Shown piece by piece: positions 8,916-17,864 of a stretch of DNA of 64,000 nucleotides. A model generated the notes under the pieces. The model had not been told where the DNA came from. It made no database searches and was given only the letters and a program-made list of their open reading frames with translations. This DNA is from a bacterium. GTDB taxonomy: Bacteria; JAMCPX01. A program made the position numbers and the translations under genes. Location: contig JAJYLN010000005.1 of assembly GCA_021787665.1 (NCBI GenBank), positions 45,971 through 109,970 of the forward strand, read 5' to 3'. The number at the start of each line of letters is the position of its first letter. Position 1 is the stretch's first letter.

Positions 8916-11620
8916 AGCTCAAAAAGGCTATCATTTACTCAGGGGCAGCACTGGTTCTGATCGTTGCCATCCTGCTTGTGCTCCCCTTCGTGATCAATCT
9001 GGACAGGTACATAGGCAAGATAACGGCACCCGTAAGCAAGGCCATCGGCAGGCAGGTCTCCATCAAGCACATCAGGCTGACCATACTGACCGGACTCGGC
9101 GTCGAGCTGAAGGGGGTCACGGTCGCAGAAAAGGCCCCGGCGAAGAGGCCCTTCGTGCACGTGGATGATATTGATGTCGGGGTCAAACTGCTCCCTCTGC
9201 TGAAAAAGGAGATAGACATAAGCAGGGTGATACTGCTCAGGCCGGACGTTCACATCGTGCGGTACGAGAACGGGACCTACAACTTCTCCGATCTCCTGAA
9301 GACCGCACCCGCAACCACCCACCGGGCGCAGACAAAGAAGGCGGCCACGGGCATACCGGCAGGCTTCTCTCTTGACAGACTTGCCCTGTCGCACGGTACG
9401 ATCGATATCTCTTCCTTCCAGCACAAAAGAGAGCACGATTACCGTATAAGCGACATCAACCTGGAGGTAAACGACTTCAACGCCAGCAGCCCCTTCACCA
9501 TGGCACTCGGCGTTCACTTCGCCAGTCTCAAAGAAGCCAGCCTGAACGTACAAGGCAAGGTCGGTCCCCTCGGCCAGCAGCCGTCCCTGGAGACGCTCCC
9601 GATCGACATGGCGGTCTCCATGAAACATATAGACATACCGTACATGCTCGCGCTCGCAGGGATCAAGAGCAAGGTGCTCGCTGCCGGTACCCTTGACGTG
9701 CACGAAACACTCAAGTCCTCGTCCGGCACCACGAACATAGACGGCAGGATCGGCTTCTCCGGGCTGACGCTGACCAACGGCACGATTGAGCCCTTTGCAC
9801 TGACAAACAGACTGCAAGTGCACCAGCGACAGAAGCTCCTGTCCATAAAGGACATTACGCTCAGTTCACGGGGCATCGAGCTGGGTCTTCAGGGTGATAT
9901 GAGCATCCCGGGCATGACGATAAACGCCAGTCTCGCTTCCAGGAAGCTGTCCATCGAGGACCTGCTTGCATTCTACAGCCCGCTGAAACAGATGCTGCCG
10001 GCCGCAGTATCGATAAGCGGCAACGTGGGCGTCACAACGGAGGTCCATGACGACAAAACCGGGATCCGGGCGCGTGGTGCCGTCGACCTCCAGGACGCGA
10101 CGGTACGGTACAAGGACCTGTTCGAGAAGCCGGCATCGACGCCGCTACGGCTGTCCTACGCTCTCTCCAAGCGGGGCAACCTCGTGTCTCTGAGCGACCT
10201 GAAGCTCGTGATCGCCAGCATCGCCCTGTCTGCGGCCGGGACCGTCTCGATGGCGGGCGACATGCCGGGCAACATCAGGATCAGCACCGGCAGCGTGGAC
10301 CTGCAGTCTTTGCAGGGCATCGTACCCCTGATAAAGACCTACAGTGCCTCCGGCAGCCTTACCCTGTCGGCAAACGCGAAGGGGCCGCTGAAAGAGCCCG
10401 GGAAGCTCGCCATTACCGGGGGGATCAGGGTAAACAAGGTGTCCGCCCGGATAGCATCGCTGCCCAAACCCGTGAAGTCCCTTGCCATGGACGCCTCATT
10501 CACACGCAACAGCGTTGCGCTCAAGTCGATGAGCATACAGATCGGACACTCGACAATCGACGCCAGCGGGAACATCGCGGACTTTGCAGCCCCCCGGGGC
10601 AGGATCTCCATCAGCTCGCCATATCTCGATGTCGATGAGCTGACCCCCGCATCGAAGCAGGGACAGGGGACACCCGCAAAACAGCCGGCACAGACAAAGC
10701 CCGGCGAGCAGCCTTCCATCCTCGACCGAGCCGACATCACCCTGTTTGCACGTGTCCAGAAAGGCATCATAAAGAAGGCTCCCTTCGCGGACCTCGTCGC
10801 TCTGGCGAGGCTCGCAAAAGGCACGATCGTCCTGGACAGGTTCAACATCAGGGCATTCGACGGCAGCATTGCCGCGAACGGTACCGTGGGCATGAAGGGG
10901 ACCAAGCCCTATGACCTCCATCTCAAAACCGTGGGTCTGAACCTCGGTACTATGCTCAACACCTTTACCTCGTACAAAGACATCATGACCGGCCGGCTGG
11001 GGACCACCATCGCACTTAACGGCAACACGGCCGACTTGAAACACAGCGTGTGCGGGAACGGCGTGCTCACCGTCACGAACGGCGAGATAAAGACCTTCTC
11101 GGTCCTGTCGCAGCTCCTGGGCATCGCGAGTCTCGCGGGCGCCGGCAACGGGCAAACGACGAAATTTAATGCCCTCAAGCTAACGGCGGTCATCGATCAC
11201 GGGAAGGTCTCCTCGAAAGATCTGCAGATGTCGAGCACTGATCTCGACGTCATGGCCAACGGCTATTTCGATACGGATGGCAACCTGAACTATCACGGCA
11301 TCGGCACCCTCTCGCGGACTCTGTCGAACGGCGTAGGCGGCACGGCCGGGCAGCTCATCAAGAACGGACACGGCCAGGTAGAGGTACCGTTCATACTGAC
11401 CGGAGAGGTCCGAAGGCCCTCGTTCAGTCTCGACCAGGCGGTGTTTCAGCAGAGGCTCCGGGAGAACGCAAAGAAACAGGTCATCCGGCAGTTGAACAAC
11501 CAGCTCAACAACGAACTCAAGTCGAACCAGCAGCTCAAGCAGTTGAACCAGGGCCAGAACAAGAACATCCAGAACCTGCAGCAGCAGGGCAGGAAGGCCC
11601 TGCAGAACCTGTTCAGATGA
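8912..11620 (+). CDS. AsmA-family inner-membrane-anchored protein
   Basis: 902 aa. One N-terminal membrane helix (about residues 7-29) is followed by a long, mostly beta periplasmic region with AsmA features: AsmA-type N-terminus VINLDRYIGKITAPVSKAIGR and a C-terminal AsmA_2-like segment with repeated short beta strands. The last 45 residues are unusually Q/N-rich (QLNNQLNNELKSNQQLKQ) and probably helical. AsmA-like proteins help lipid traffic or assembly at the outer membrane. It overlaps gatB and mtnA by 4 bases each, an odd operon. The exact substrate is unknown. Confidence 0.85.
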   Translation: MKLKKAIIYSGAALVLIVAILLVLPFVINLDRYIGKITAPVSKAIGRQVSIKHIRLTILTGLGVELKGVTVAEKAPAKRPFVHVDDIDVGVKLLPLLKKEIDISRVILLRPDVHIVRYENGTYNFSDLLKTAPATTHRAQTKKAATGIPAGFSLDRLALSHGTIDISSFQHKREHDYRISDINLEVNDFNASSPFTMALGVHFASLKEASLNVQGKVGPLGQQPSLETLPIDMAVSMKHIDIPYMLALAGIKSKVLAAGTLDVHETLKSSSGTTNIDGRIGFSGLTLTNGTIEPFALTNRLQVHQRQKLLSIKDITLSSRGIELGLQGDMSIPGMTINASLASRKLSIEDLLAFYSPLKQMLPAAVSISGNVGVTTEVHDDKTGIRARGAVDLQDATVRYKDLFEKPASTPLRLSYALSKRGNLVSLSDLKLVIASIALSAAGTVSMAGDMPGNIRISTGSVDLQSLQGIVPLIKTYSASGSLTLSANAKGPLKEPGKLAITGGIRVNKVSARIASLPKPVKSLAMDASFTRNSVALKSMSIQIGHSTIDASGNIADFAAPRGRISISSPYLDVDELTPASKQGQGTPAKQPAQTKPGEQPSILDRADITLFARVQKGIIKKAPFADLVALARLAKGTIVLDRFNIRAFDGSIAANGTVGMKGTKPYDLHLKTVGLNLGTMLNTFTSYKDIMTGRLGTTIALNGNTADLKHSVCGNGVLTVTNGEIKTFSVLSQLLGIASLAGAGNGQTTKFNALKLTAVIDHGKVSSKDLQMSSTDLDVMANGYFDTDGNLNYHGIGTLSRTLSNGVGGTAGQLIKNGHGQVEVPFILTGEVRRPSFSLDQAVFQQRLRENAKKQVIRQLNNQLNNELKSNQQLKQLNQGQNKNIQNLQQQGRKALQNLFR

Positions 11621-12666
11621 AGGCGTCGTTCTTCACAATCCTGCCGAGGGAAGATCATATTCTGATCCTTGACCAGAGGCTACTGCCCGGTAAGAAGCAC
11701 TACCTCAGGGTGAGGACCTATAGAGACGCTCACGACGCGATACGGGACATGGCAGTACGGGGTGCGCCGGCGATCGGCGTTACGGCGGCGTTCGGCCTGT
11801 GGCTTGCGGCAAGGGCCGCCAGGACGAAGGACCGCAGGACATACAAGGCAGAGCTCGAGAGGGCCGGGCGCTACCTCGTCAGTTCGCGGCCAACCGCCCA
11901 CAATCTGCCGTGGGCAATTCGGAGGATGCTCCGGGTAGCGAAGGCAGAGCAGTCATCTCCCCTTTCAATAACAGAAAGGCTGTACACCGAGGCGCTGCAC
12001 ATATTCCATGAGGACATCGAGGCGAACAAGCGGATGGGCGACCTCGGCGCGAAACTCATACCGGACGGTGCCACCGTCCTCACGCACTGCAACGCCGGCA
12101 CCCTTGCGACTGCCGGCTACGGCACAGCCCTCGGGGTTCTGCGCTCGGCGAAGAGCGCGGGCAAGCGGCTCAAAGTCTTCGTCGACGAGACGAGGCCGTT
12201 CCTGCAGGGCGCACGACTGACCGCGTGGGAACTCAACGAGGACGGGTTCGACGTCACCCTGATCACCGACAGCATGGCAGGCTGGATGATGAAGCAGGAC
12301 CTCATCGACGCATGCATCGTCGGTGCCGACCGTATCGCGCTGAACGGGGACGTCGCGAACAAGATTGGCACCTACAGCGTCGCTGTGCTCGCGCGCGTGC
12401 ACAGCATTCCGTTCTATGTCGCCGCTCCGTCGTCGACCTTCGATGCGGGCATATCGTCCGGCAGGGACATTGTCATAGAGGAACGGGCACACAAGGAGGT
12501 CATCACCCTATCGGACAGGGTAATAGCCCCGGCAGGAATAAAGGTGCGCAACCCTGCCTTCGACGTGACGCCGGCCACGTATATCACCGCGATAATAACG
12601 GAGAAGGGCATCATCCATGCCCCCTACGCAAGGGCCATACGGGGCCTCCTGAAACAGACAACGTGA
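11617..12666 (+). CDS. mtnA: S-methyl-5-thioribose-1-phosphate isomerase
   Basis: 349 aa. It isomerises methylthioribose-1-phosphate to the ribulose form in methionine salvage. Family motifs are all present: RGAPAIG, THCNAGTLATAGYGTALG with the catalytic cysteine, DETRPFLQGARLTAWEL, and GADRIALNGDVANKIGTY with the catalytic aspartate. It lies in an overlapping string asmA-like / mtnA / DUF218. No other salvage gene (mtnB, mtnD, mtnP) is near, so it may serve a partial pathway. An eIF2B-like or ribose-1,5-bisphosphate isomerase role is less likely given the motifs. Confidence 0.95.
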   Translation: MKASFFTILPREDHILILDQRLLPGKKHYLRVRTYRDAHDAIRDMAVRGAPAIGVTAAFGLWLAARAARTKDRRTYKAELERAGRYLVSSRPTAHNLPWAIRRMLRVAKAEQSSPLSITERLYTEALHIFHEDIEANKRMGDLGAKLIPDGATVLTHCNAGTLATAGYGTALGVLRSAKSAGKRLKVFVDETRPFLQGARLTAWELNEDGFDVTLITDSMAGWMMKQDLIDACIVGADRIALNGDVANKIGTYSVAVLARVHSIPFYVAAPSSTFDAGISSGRDIVIEERAHKEVITLSDRVIAPAGIKVRNPAFDVTPATYITAIITEKGIIHAPYARAIRGLLKQTT

Positions 12667-13253
12667 AGCGCGTCTACATCGTTACGCTCATCGGAACGCT
12701 GTTGCTGATCGTGGGCCTTTTCACTGCATACCCGCTGCTGGAGCGGGAGCTCTACTTGGGCGATACACCCCACAAAGCCAACGCCATCATCGTGCTGAGC
12801 GGCGACGCCGAGCCGGACTACCTGCGGACCAGGAAGGCCGTCGAGCTATACAAGCAAGGGTATGCCCGCTACATCATATTTACGGGCTACGGAGCTGCCG
12901 GAGACAGCGGAGAGTTCCTGTCGAAGATAGCTGCCCACCACGGCATACCCATGACCGCGATTATCATAGAGCCCTACGCGAGGAGCACCTACGAGAATTT
13001 CTTCTTTTCAAGACCCCTCGTTCTGGGACACGGGTTCAGGTCCATACTGATCGTGACGTCCCCGTACCACCAGCTCAGGGCATACCTCGTCGCGAAGAAG
13101 ATCTTCAGGGACACGGGCGTACGGATCTACAACTGCGCATCCCACAGGCCCTACACACTCGCGGCCGGCATCGGGACCAGCATCCGGGAGGCGCGGTTCG
13201 TTTTTATGGAATATATAAAGTTTTTCGGCTATTACCTGCTCGGAAGGATATAA
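12663..13253 (+). CDS. DUF218/YdcF-like membrane-anchored protein
   Basis: 196 aa from a GTG start at 12663, which overlaps the mtnA stop by 4 bases; a longer frame upstream runs antiparallel in reading phase through mtnA and is not coding. One N-terminal membrane helix (residues 5-22) precedes the DUF218 domain, with ANAIIVLSGDAE at the start, an EPYARSTYENFFFS segment and ILIVTSPYHQLRAYL. ElyC/SanA/YdcF relatives affect envelope or peptidoglycan processes. Substrate unknown. Confidence 0.85.
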   Translation: MKRVYIVTLIGTLLLIVGLFTAYPLLERELYLGDTPHKANAIIVLSGDAEPDYLRTRKAVELYKQGYARYIIFTGYGAAGDSGEFLSKIAAHHGIPMTAIIIEPYARSTYENFFFSRPLVLGHGFRSILIVTSPYHQLRAYLVAKKIFRDTGVRIYNCASHRPYTLAAGIGTSIREARFVFMEYIKFFGYYLLGRI

Positions 13254-13270
13254 AAGGAAGGAGCGATGTT

Positions 13271-14395
13271 ATGATAAAGCAATTAGACCTGTCCGCGCAC
13301 GATAGCGGACTACGCGAGGAGATCCTGCACAAGGTTCAGCAGGTCTTCGAAACCCAGCAGTTCGTACTCGGGTGCTTCGTGGATGAATTCGAACGGGCGT
13401 GCGAGGCATACCTCGACGTCAGGCATGCCGTGGCAGTTGCATCGGGATCGGACGCGCTGTACCTTTCCCTCATGGCGATGGGAATCAAAAGGGGGGACAG
13501 GGTGATAACGACGCCGTTCACCTTTTTTGCGACCGTATCGGCCATAACGCGACTCGGTGCCTTCCCGGTGTTCGTCGATATAGAGCCGGACACCTTCAAC
13601 ATAGCCGGCAAGGGTATCGAACAGGCGCTGAAGAGACACCGGGGCATAAAGGCTATTCTGCCGGTACATCTCTACGGCAGGAGCGCGGACATGGAGGCCA
13701 TAACCGGACTCGCCAAGGAGTACGGCGTGCGTGTCGTAGAGGACGCGGCGCAGGCCTTCGGAGCACGCTGTGTTCTGGATCATGGATTCAGGAAGGCAGG
13801 GACGGTCGGAGACGCCGGGTGCTTCTCTTTCTACCCGACGAAGAACCTCGGGGCAGCAGGCGACGCCGGTATGGTGGTCACGAACGACGACAGGATTGCC
13901 GGGCTGCTTCGCATGCTGCGGGTACATGGGTCCCCGGAGAGGTACCTGCACACACACCCGGGCATCAACAGCAGGATGGACGGGCTGCAGGCTGCGGTGC
14001 TGTCCGTAAAGCTCGGCCACATAGAACGGTGGAACCACACGAGGATGGAGCTCGCGAGGAGGTACACGGAGATGTTCAGGGACAGGGGACTGGACCGTGT
14101 CATAACCCTCCCCGAGGTACCGGAAGATGCGACCCACATATTTCACCAGTACACGATACGGGTAAGGGACAGGGACACTCTTAGGGAGGCCCTCAGAAAG
14201 GACGGCATCGGCACGGAGGTCTACTACCCCATCCCGCTCCACCTCCAGCCGGTCTTCAGATACTTGAAGTACAGGAAGGGCAGCTTCAGACAGGCCGAGG
14301 TCGCCGCACAGCAGGTGTTGAGCCTTCCTCTGTACCCGGAGCTATCGGAAGACCAGCAAAGGGAAATCGTGGACGCGCTACAGCGTCATCTTTAA
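13271..14395 (+). CDS. DegT/DnrJ/EryC1 family sugar aminotransferase
   Basis: 374 aa PLP-dependent enzyme that typically aminates a keto-sugar nucleotide for cell-surface polysaccharide. The PLP lysine is K191 in SFYPTKNLGAAGDAG; PLP-phosphate contacts VASGSDAL and VEDAAQAFGA are present, and the C-terminal TEVYYPIPLHLQPVF motif is typical. GGAAGGAG precedes the start 17 bases after the DUF218 gene. Length is normal. The sugar cannot be named; WbpE/PglE-like enzymes are the nearest type. It may feed the LPS or exopolysaccharide genes further on. Confidence 0.9.
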   Translation: MIKQLDLSAHDSGLREEILHKVQQVFETQQFVLGCFVDEFERACEAYLDVRHAVAVASGSDALYLSLMAMGIKRGDRVITTPFTFFATVSAITRLGAFPVFVDIEPDTFNIAGKGIEQALKRHRGIKAILPVHLYGRSADMEAITGLAKEYGVRVVEDAAQAFGARCVLDHGFRKAGTVGDAGCFSFYPTKNLGAAGDAGMVVTNDDRIAGLLRMLRVHGSPERYLHTHPGINSRMDGLQAAVLSVKLGHIERWNHTRMELARRYTEMFRDRGLDRVITLPEVPEDATHIFHQYTIRVRDRDTLREALRKDGIGTEVYYPIPLHLQPVFRYLKYRKGSFRQAEVAAQQVLSLPLYPELSEDQQREIVDALQRHL

Positions 14396-14412
14396 GGGCT
14401 GGACCGTGGCGG

Positions 14413-15207
14413 ATGCACACACAAACCATAGACCTGTACGGATGCAGGATCGCCTTCAGAGTTTCGCAGGGTAGCGGCACCTGCCTGCTGTTCCTCCACG
14501 GGGCCGGCTCTGCCGGCGCGGTATGGCAGGCTCAAGGGGACTTCTTTCAGACGCTTGCGCCCGTGATCATACCCGATCTCCCGGGGCATGGGGACTCGCC
14601 CGGCAGGGGCCGCACCTCCATTGACGCGTATGCAGGCATCGTGACCGAGCTTATGGCGGCCCTCGGGAAGGGGCCCTTCGTCGTGATCGGACATTCGATG
14701 GGCGGCGCCATAGCACAAACGATAGCCCTTGCGCACCCTGAAATGATCATGGGCCTCGTGCTCATGGGGACCGGGGCCAGGCTGCGGGTGACCGGGCAGA
14801 TCTTCACGGCCATCGAAGCAGATTACGACCAGTATCTGGACCTTGCCAGCAGCTTTTCAGTCCCGGCTACGGCAGGGCAGCCCATCGTATCACGGCTCAG
14901 AGAGCTCTTTTCGAAGACGGAAAAAGCCGTGGTCTCCGGCGATTTTAGGGCGTGCGATGACTTCGACATCATGGACAGGGTCGCATCCATACGTACGAGG
15001 ACCCTGATCATCAACGGCGACAGCGACATGATGACGCCCCTGAAATACGCGCAGTACCTCCATGAGCAGATCCCCGGCTCACGCCTGCACGTCATGGCCG
15101 GCACGGGACACATGGCCATGATCGAGAGGCCGGAGGAGGTCAACGCCGCCATCAAGGAGTTCCTGTTTACTTGCTTCCGGACTCGTTGTGACACATACTA
15201 TGGTTGA
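14413..15207 (+). CDS. Alpha/beta-fold hydrolase
   Basis: 264 aa. The fold is shown by the oxyanion-hole motif LFLHGAGS, the nucleophile elbow GHSMGG (S95), the acid residue near INGDSDMMTP and the histidine in MAGTGHMAMIERP. No signal peptide is seen, so it is cytoplasmic. It starts 17 bases after the aminotransferase and precedes a GNAT gene. Members of this group include esterases, haloperoxidase-like enzymes and C-C hydrolases; nothing here identifies the substrate. Confidence 0.85.
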   Translation: MHTQTIDLYGCRIAFRVSQGSGTCLLFLHGAGSAGAVWQAQGDFFQTLAPVIIPDLPGHGDSPGRGRTSIDAYAGIVTELMAALGKGPFVVIGHSMGGAIAQTIALAHPEMIMGLVLMGTGARLRVTGQIFTAIEADYDQYLDLASSFSVPATAGQPIVSRLRELFSKTEKAVVSGDFRACDDFDIMDRVASIRTRTLIINGDSDMMTPLKYAQYLHEQIPGSRLHVMAGTGHMAMIERPEEVNAAIKEFLFTCFRTRCDTYYG

Positions 15208-15219
15208 AAGGAGGCTGCC

Positions 15220-15819
15220 ATGAACAAGAACCCTTCAAAGAAGTATGTCCTCAAAGACGGTTCCGAGATAACGATACGAGCAATGGCCAGAAACGATGGA
15301 AGCGCCCTGCATGAATTCTTCAAGCATATCCCGGAAGAAGACAGGCTGTTCCTGAAACACGACGTCGTGGACAAAAAGATTATCGAGCAATGGGCAAAGG
15401 ACCTCGACTACAACAGGGTCCTGCCTTTGCTTGCAATCGATAGCGGGGATCACATCATCGGCGATGCCACTCTCCACACGACGGACTACGGGTGGTCAAG
15501 GCACCTTGGAGAGATTCGCCTCGTGGTGGGGAGGGCGTATCGGGGCAGGGGCGTTGGCTTTGCGTTGTCGAAAGAGATATTCATCAATGCGCTCGAGAGG
15601 GGCCTTCTGAAGATCACTGCGCAGATGGCCGCGGACCAGAAAGGGGCGATCAAGGTTTTCGAGAATCTCGGCTTTACGAGAGAGGCCGTGCTGAAGAACC
15701 AGATCATAGACCTGAAGGGCCAGACGCACGACCTTATCATCATGACGAACGACGTCAGTGAGGCGGTCAAGGCCATGGAGCGATACGAGGCGGAGAACCT
15801 CGTGAAGACCACGGAATAG
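15220..15819 (+). CDS. GNAT-family N-acetyltransferase
   Basis: 199 aa. A single GNAT domain covers most of the protein. The acetyl-CoA-binding loop is the RxxGxG-like YRGRGVGFALSKE segment (about residues 108-120), and the GFTRE segment closes the fold. AAAGGAGGCTGCC gives a strong ribosome-binding site. It follows the hydrolase at 12 bases, so they share a transcript. The acceptor amine is not predictable; the long N-terminal part resembles single-domain acyl-CoA-ligase-linked GNATs only loosely. Confidence 0.83.
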   Translation: MNKNPSKKYVLKDGSEITIRAMARNDGSALHEFFKHIPEEDRLFLKHDVVDKKIIEQWAKDLDYNRVLPLLAIDSGDHIIGDATLHTTDYGWSRHLGEIRLVVGRAYRGRGVGFALSKEIFINALERGLLKITAQMAADQKGAIKVFENLGFTREAVLKNQIIDLKGQTHDLIIMTNDVSEAVKAMERYEAENLVKTTE

Positions 15820-15836
15820 CCGCCCCTTCTTCCCGT

Positions 15837-15870
15837 AAAGCGCTACGTCCTAACCGTAGGACACCGCTTT
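15837..15870 (+). terminator. Hairpin between GNAT gene and apgM
   Basis: AAAGCG pairs with CGCTTT and an inner stem GTCCTA pairs with TAGGAC around an ACCG loop; CTAC and ACAC-type bases bulge between them. GCTTTTCTCC follows, a short T-rich run. It may be a weak terminator or processing site after the 7.5-15.8 kb gene string. Confidence 0.45.
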
Positions 15871-15921
15871 GCTTTTCTCCGGGAATACCGGTATGTAGTT
15901 GACAGGAAGGCAGGACCGGAT

Positions 15922-17124
15922 ATGAAGTACATCGTATTACAGGGCGACGGCATGGCCGACTACCCCCTCGAAAGGCTGGGGGGCCGGACCCCACTCTCGT
16001 ACGCCCGAAAGAAGAACATAGATGAACTTGCGAAGAAGAGCATCGTCGGCATGGTACGCACGATCCCGGCCGGCATGCATCCCGGAAGCGATATCGGCAA
16101 CCTGTCCATATTCGGCTACGACCCTGCACGGTACTACACGGGCAGGGCCCCGATAGAAGCGGCCGGCCAGGGCATAGCGCTGGGCATGGACGACGTCGCG
16201 TGCAGGTGTAACCTCGTCACGCTGGACAAGTCCGCGGGTATGACGCGCATGAAAGACTATAGCGCTGGCCACATCACGACGGAAGAGGCCATCGAGCTTA
16301 TGCGGGCTCTCTCGTCGTCGCTACAGCTGGACGGCTTCAGGCTGTACCCCGGGGTTAGCTACCGGCACCTCATGGTCTGGCAGCACGGCCTCGACCGTAT
16401 ACAGACCTTCCCTCCCCACGATATCGCGGACCAGGACATAGCCGGACACATGCCGGCCGGCGACGGTGCCGACCGGCTGACTTCGCTCATCGAGTCATCG
16501 TGGGATATTCTCGAGGCACACCCGGTAAATATAAAAAGAAAGGCGCTCGGGAAGGCGCCGGCAAACAGCATCTGGCTATGGGGCCTTGGAAAGGCCCTGC
16601 GTATACCGCCGTTCAGGCAGGTGTACGGGCTCTCCGGTGCATGCATATCGGCGGTCGATCTGGTGAGGGGCATCGCGAGGCTTGCCGGCTTCGCTATCGT
16701 CGAGGTGCCGGGGATCACGGGCTGGGTCGACACGAACTACAGCGGCAAGGCAGCGTACGGCGTGACCGCACTGAAGGACCATGACATCGTCTACATCCAC
16801 GTCGAAGCGCCGGACGAGGCTGGGCACAACGGCGACATAGCGCTCAAGGTCAAGGCCATAGAGGATTTCGATGAAAAGGTGGTGGGCGGTGTAAGGGACC
16901 ACCTGCAAGGGGCCGGACCGTACCGGATCCTCATCATGCCGGACCACAGGACGCCGATAGCACGGAAAACGCACACGGAAGAGCCGGTGCCGTTCCTCTT
17001 GTACGATTCGGAGCACGAGGTCAGGAATGCATACCCCTATGATGAGGCCGGCGCGGGGAAAAGCGGCATTTTCATAGAGAACGGTTTCGAGATCATGTCG
17101 ATGCTCCTGAAGGACAGACGGTAG
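15922..17124 (+). CDS. apgM: Cofactor-independent phosphoglycerate mutase, archaeal type
   Basis: 400 aa. ApgM interconverts 3- and 2-phosphoglycerate; it belongs to the alkaline-phosphatase superfamily. The metal ligand D9 (QGDGMADYP), the nucleophile S62 in GSDIGNLSIFGYDP and the metal-binding VEAPDEAGHNGD and MPDHRTP segments are visible, at the expected places. Length matches the roughly 400-aa archaeal/bacterial class rather than the 510-aa GpmI. It starts after a 102-base gap holding a hairpin. Relatives annotated as phosphonopyruvate decarboxylase lack this context. Confidence 0.92.
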   Translation: MKYIVLQGDGMADYPLERLGGRTPLSYARKKNIDELAKKSIVGMVRTIPAGMHPGSDIGNLSIFGYDPARYYTGRAPIEAAGQGIALGMDDVACRCNLVTLDKSAGMTRMKDYSAGHITTEEAIELMRALSSSLQLDGFRLYPGVSYRHLMVWQHGLDRIQTFPPHDIADQDIAGHMPAGDGADRLTSLIESSWDILEAHPVNIKRKALGKAPANSIWLWGLGKALRIPPFRQVYGLSGACISAVDLVRGIARLAGFAIVEVPGITGWVDTNYSGKAAYGVTALKDHDIVYIHVEAPDEAGHNGDIALKVKAIEDFDEKVVGGVRDHLQGAGPYRILIMPDHRTPIARKTHTEEPVPFLLYDSEHEVRNAYPYDEAGAGKSGIFIENGFEIMSMLLKDRR

Positions 17125-17206
17125 ACACAACGGGCGTGCATGGGCCCCTATCTTATTGCAATTTTCCGGTTAGTATGAGCATGTATCCTTCATAAGGAGC
17201 GTACCC

Positions 17207-17848
17207 ATGGAAGAAGAGCTTTTTAAAAGGTTTGGCAAGACGTTCCCGAAGGGCACGATACTGTTCCACGAGGGCGATACCGGCGAGGACATGTACATCA
17301 TCAACACCGGCAAGGTAAAGATCTTCAAGGAGATAGGGGGCACGGAAAAGGTCCTAGCCGTTCTCGGTGTCTCGGACTTCTTCGGCGAGATGTCGCTCCT
17401 CAACAGGAAGCCGCGCTCCGCAAGCGCCGAAGTCGTGGAGGATGCAAAGATACTCGTCATCAATAACAGCACCTTCGACACGATGATACGAAGCAACGCG
17501 GAGATAGCGCTGCGTATCATTCGGATCCTGTCGAAGAGGCTCGATGATGCCGACGTCCAGATAGCCAATCTGATGATAAAGGACTCGAGTCAGAGGGTCC
17601 TCGTGACACTCATCAAGCTGGCGGACGGCGGCACAAAAATAGACACCGGCACGTTCCTCAAGGCAGATACCGATTACCTGGCCATAACGACCGGGCTCGA
17701 AAAGGAGAAGGTGCGGGAGATAGTGGAGCGACTCATGAAGAACAGGCTCATCGAGCAGACGAACAACGGGATCCTGATCCGGAACAAGGACAACCTGAAG
17801 AAGTATCTCGACTACCTGGTCATGAAAGAGCAGTTCGAGGGGATGTGA
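17207..17848 (+). CDS. Crp/Fnr-family transcriptional regulator
   Basis: 213 aa. The N-terminal cyclic-nucleotide-binding domain (residues about 5-120) keeps the phosphate-binding cassette: G60-E61 and R70-S71-A72 within FGEMSLLNRKPRSASAEV, so nucleotide binding is plausible. There are no FNR-type cysteines. A C-terminal winged helix (about 145-200) is present but its recognition helix KEKVREIVERL is divergent. ATAAGGAGCG precedes the start. The next gene, 16 bases on, encodes an MBL protein related to cyclic-nucleotide phosphodiesterases, which supports a cyclic-nucleotide signal. Confidence 0.9.
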   Translation: MEEELFKRFGKTFPKGTILFHEGDTGEDMYIINTGKVKIFKEIGGTEKVLAVLGVSDFFGEMSLLNRKPRSASAEVVEDAKILVINNSTFDTMIRSNAEIALRIIRILSKRLDDADVQIANLMIKDSSQRVLVTLIKLADGGTKIDTGTFLKADTDYLAITTGLEKEKVREIVERLMKNRLIEQTNNGILIRNKDNLKKYLDYLVMKEQFEGM

Positions 17849-17864
17849 GCCACTGCGGGGCCCT

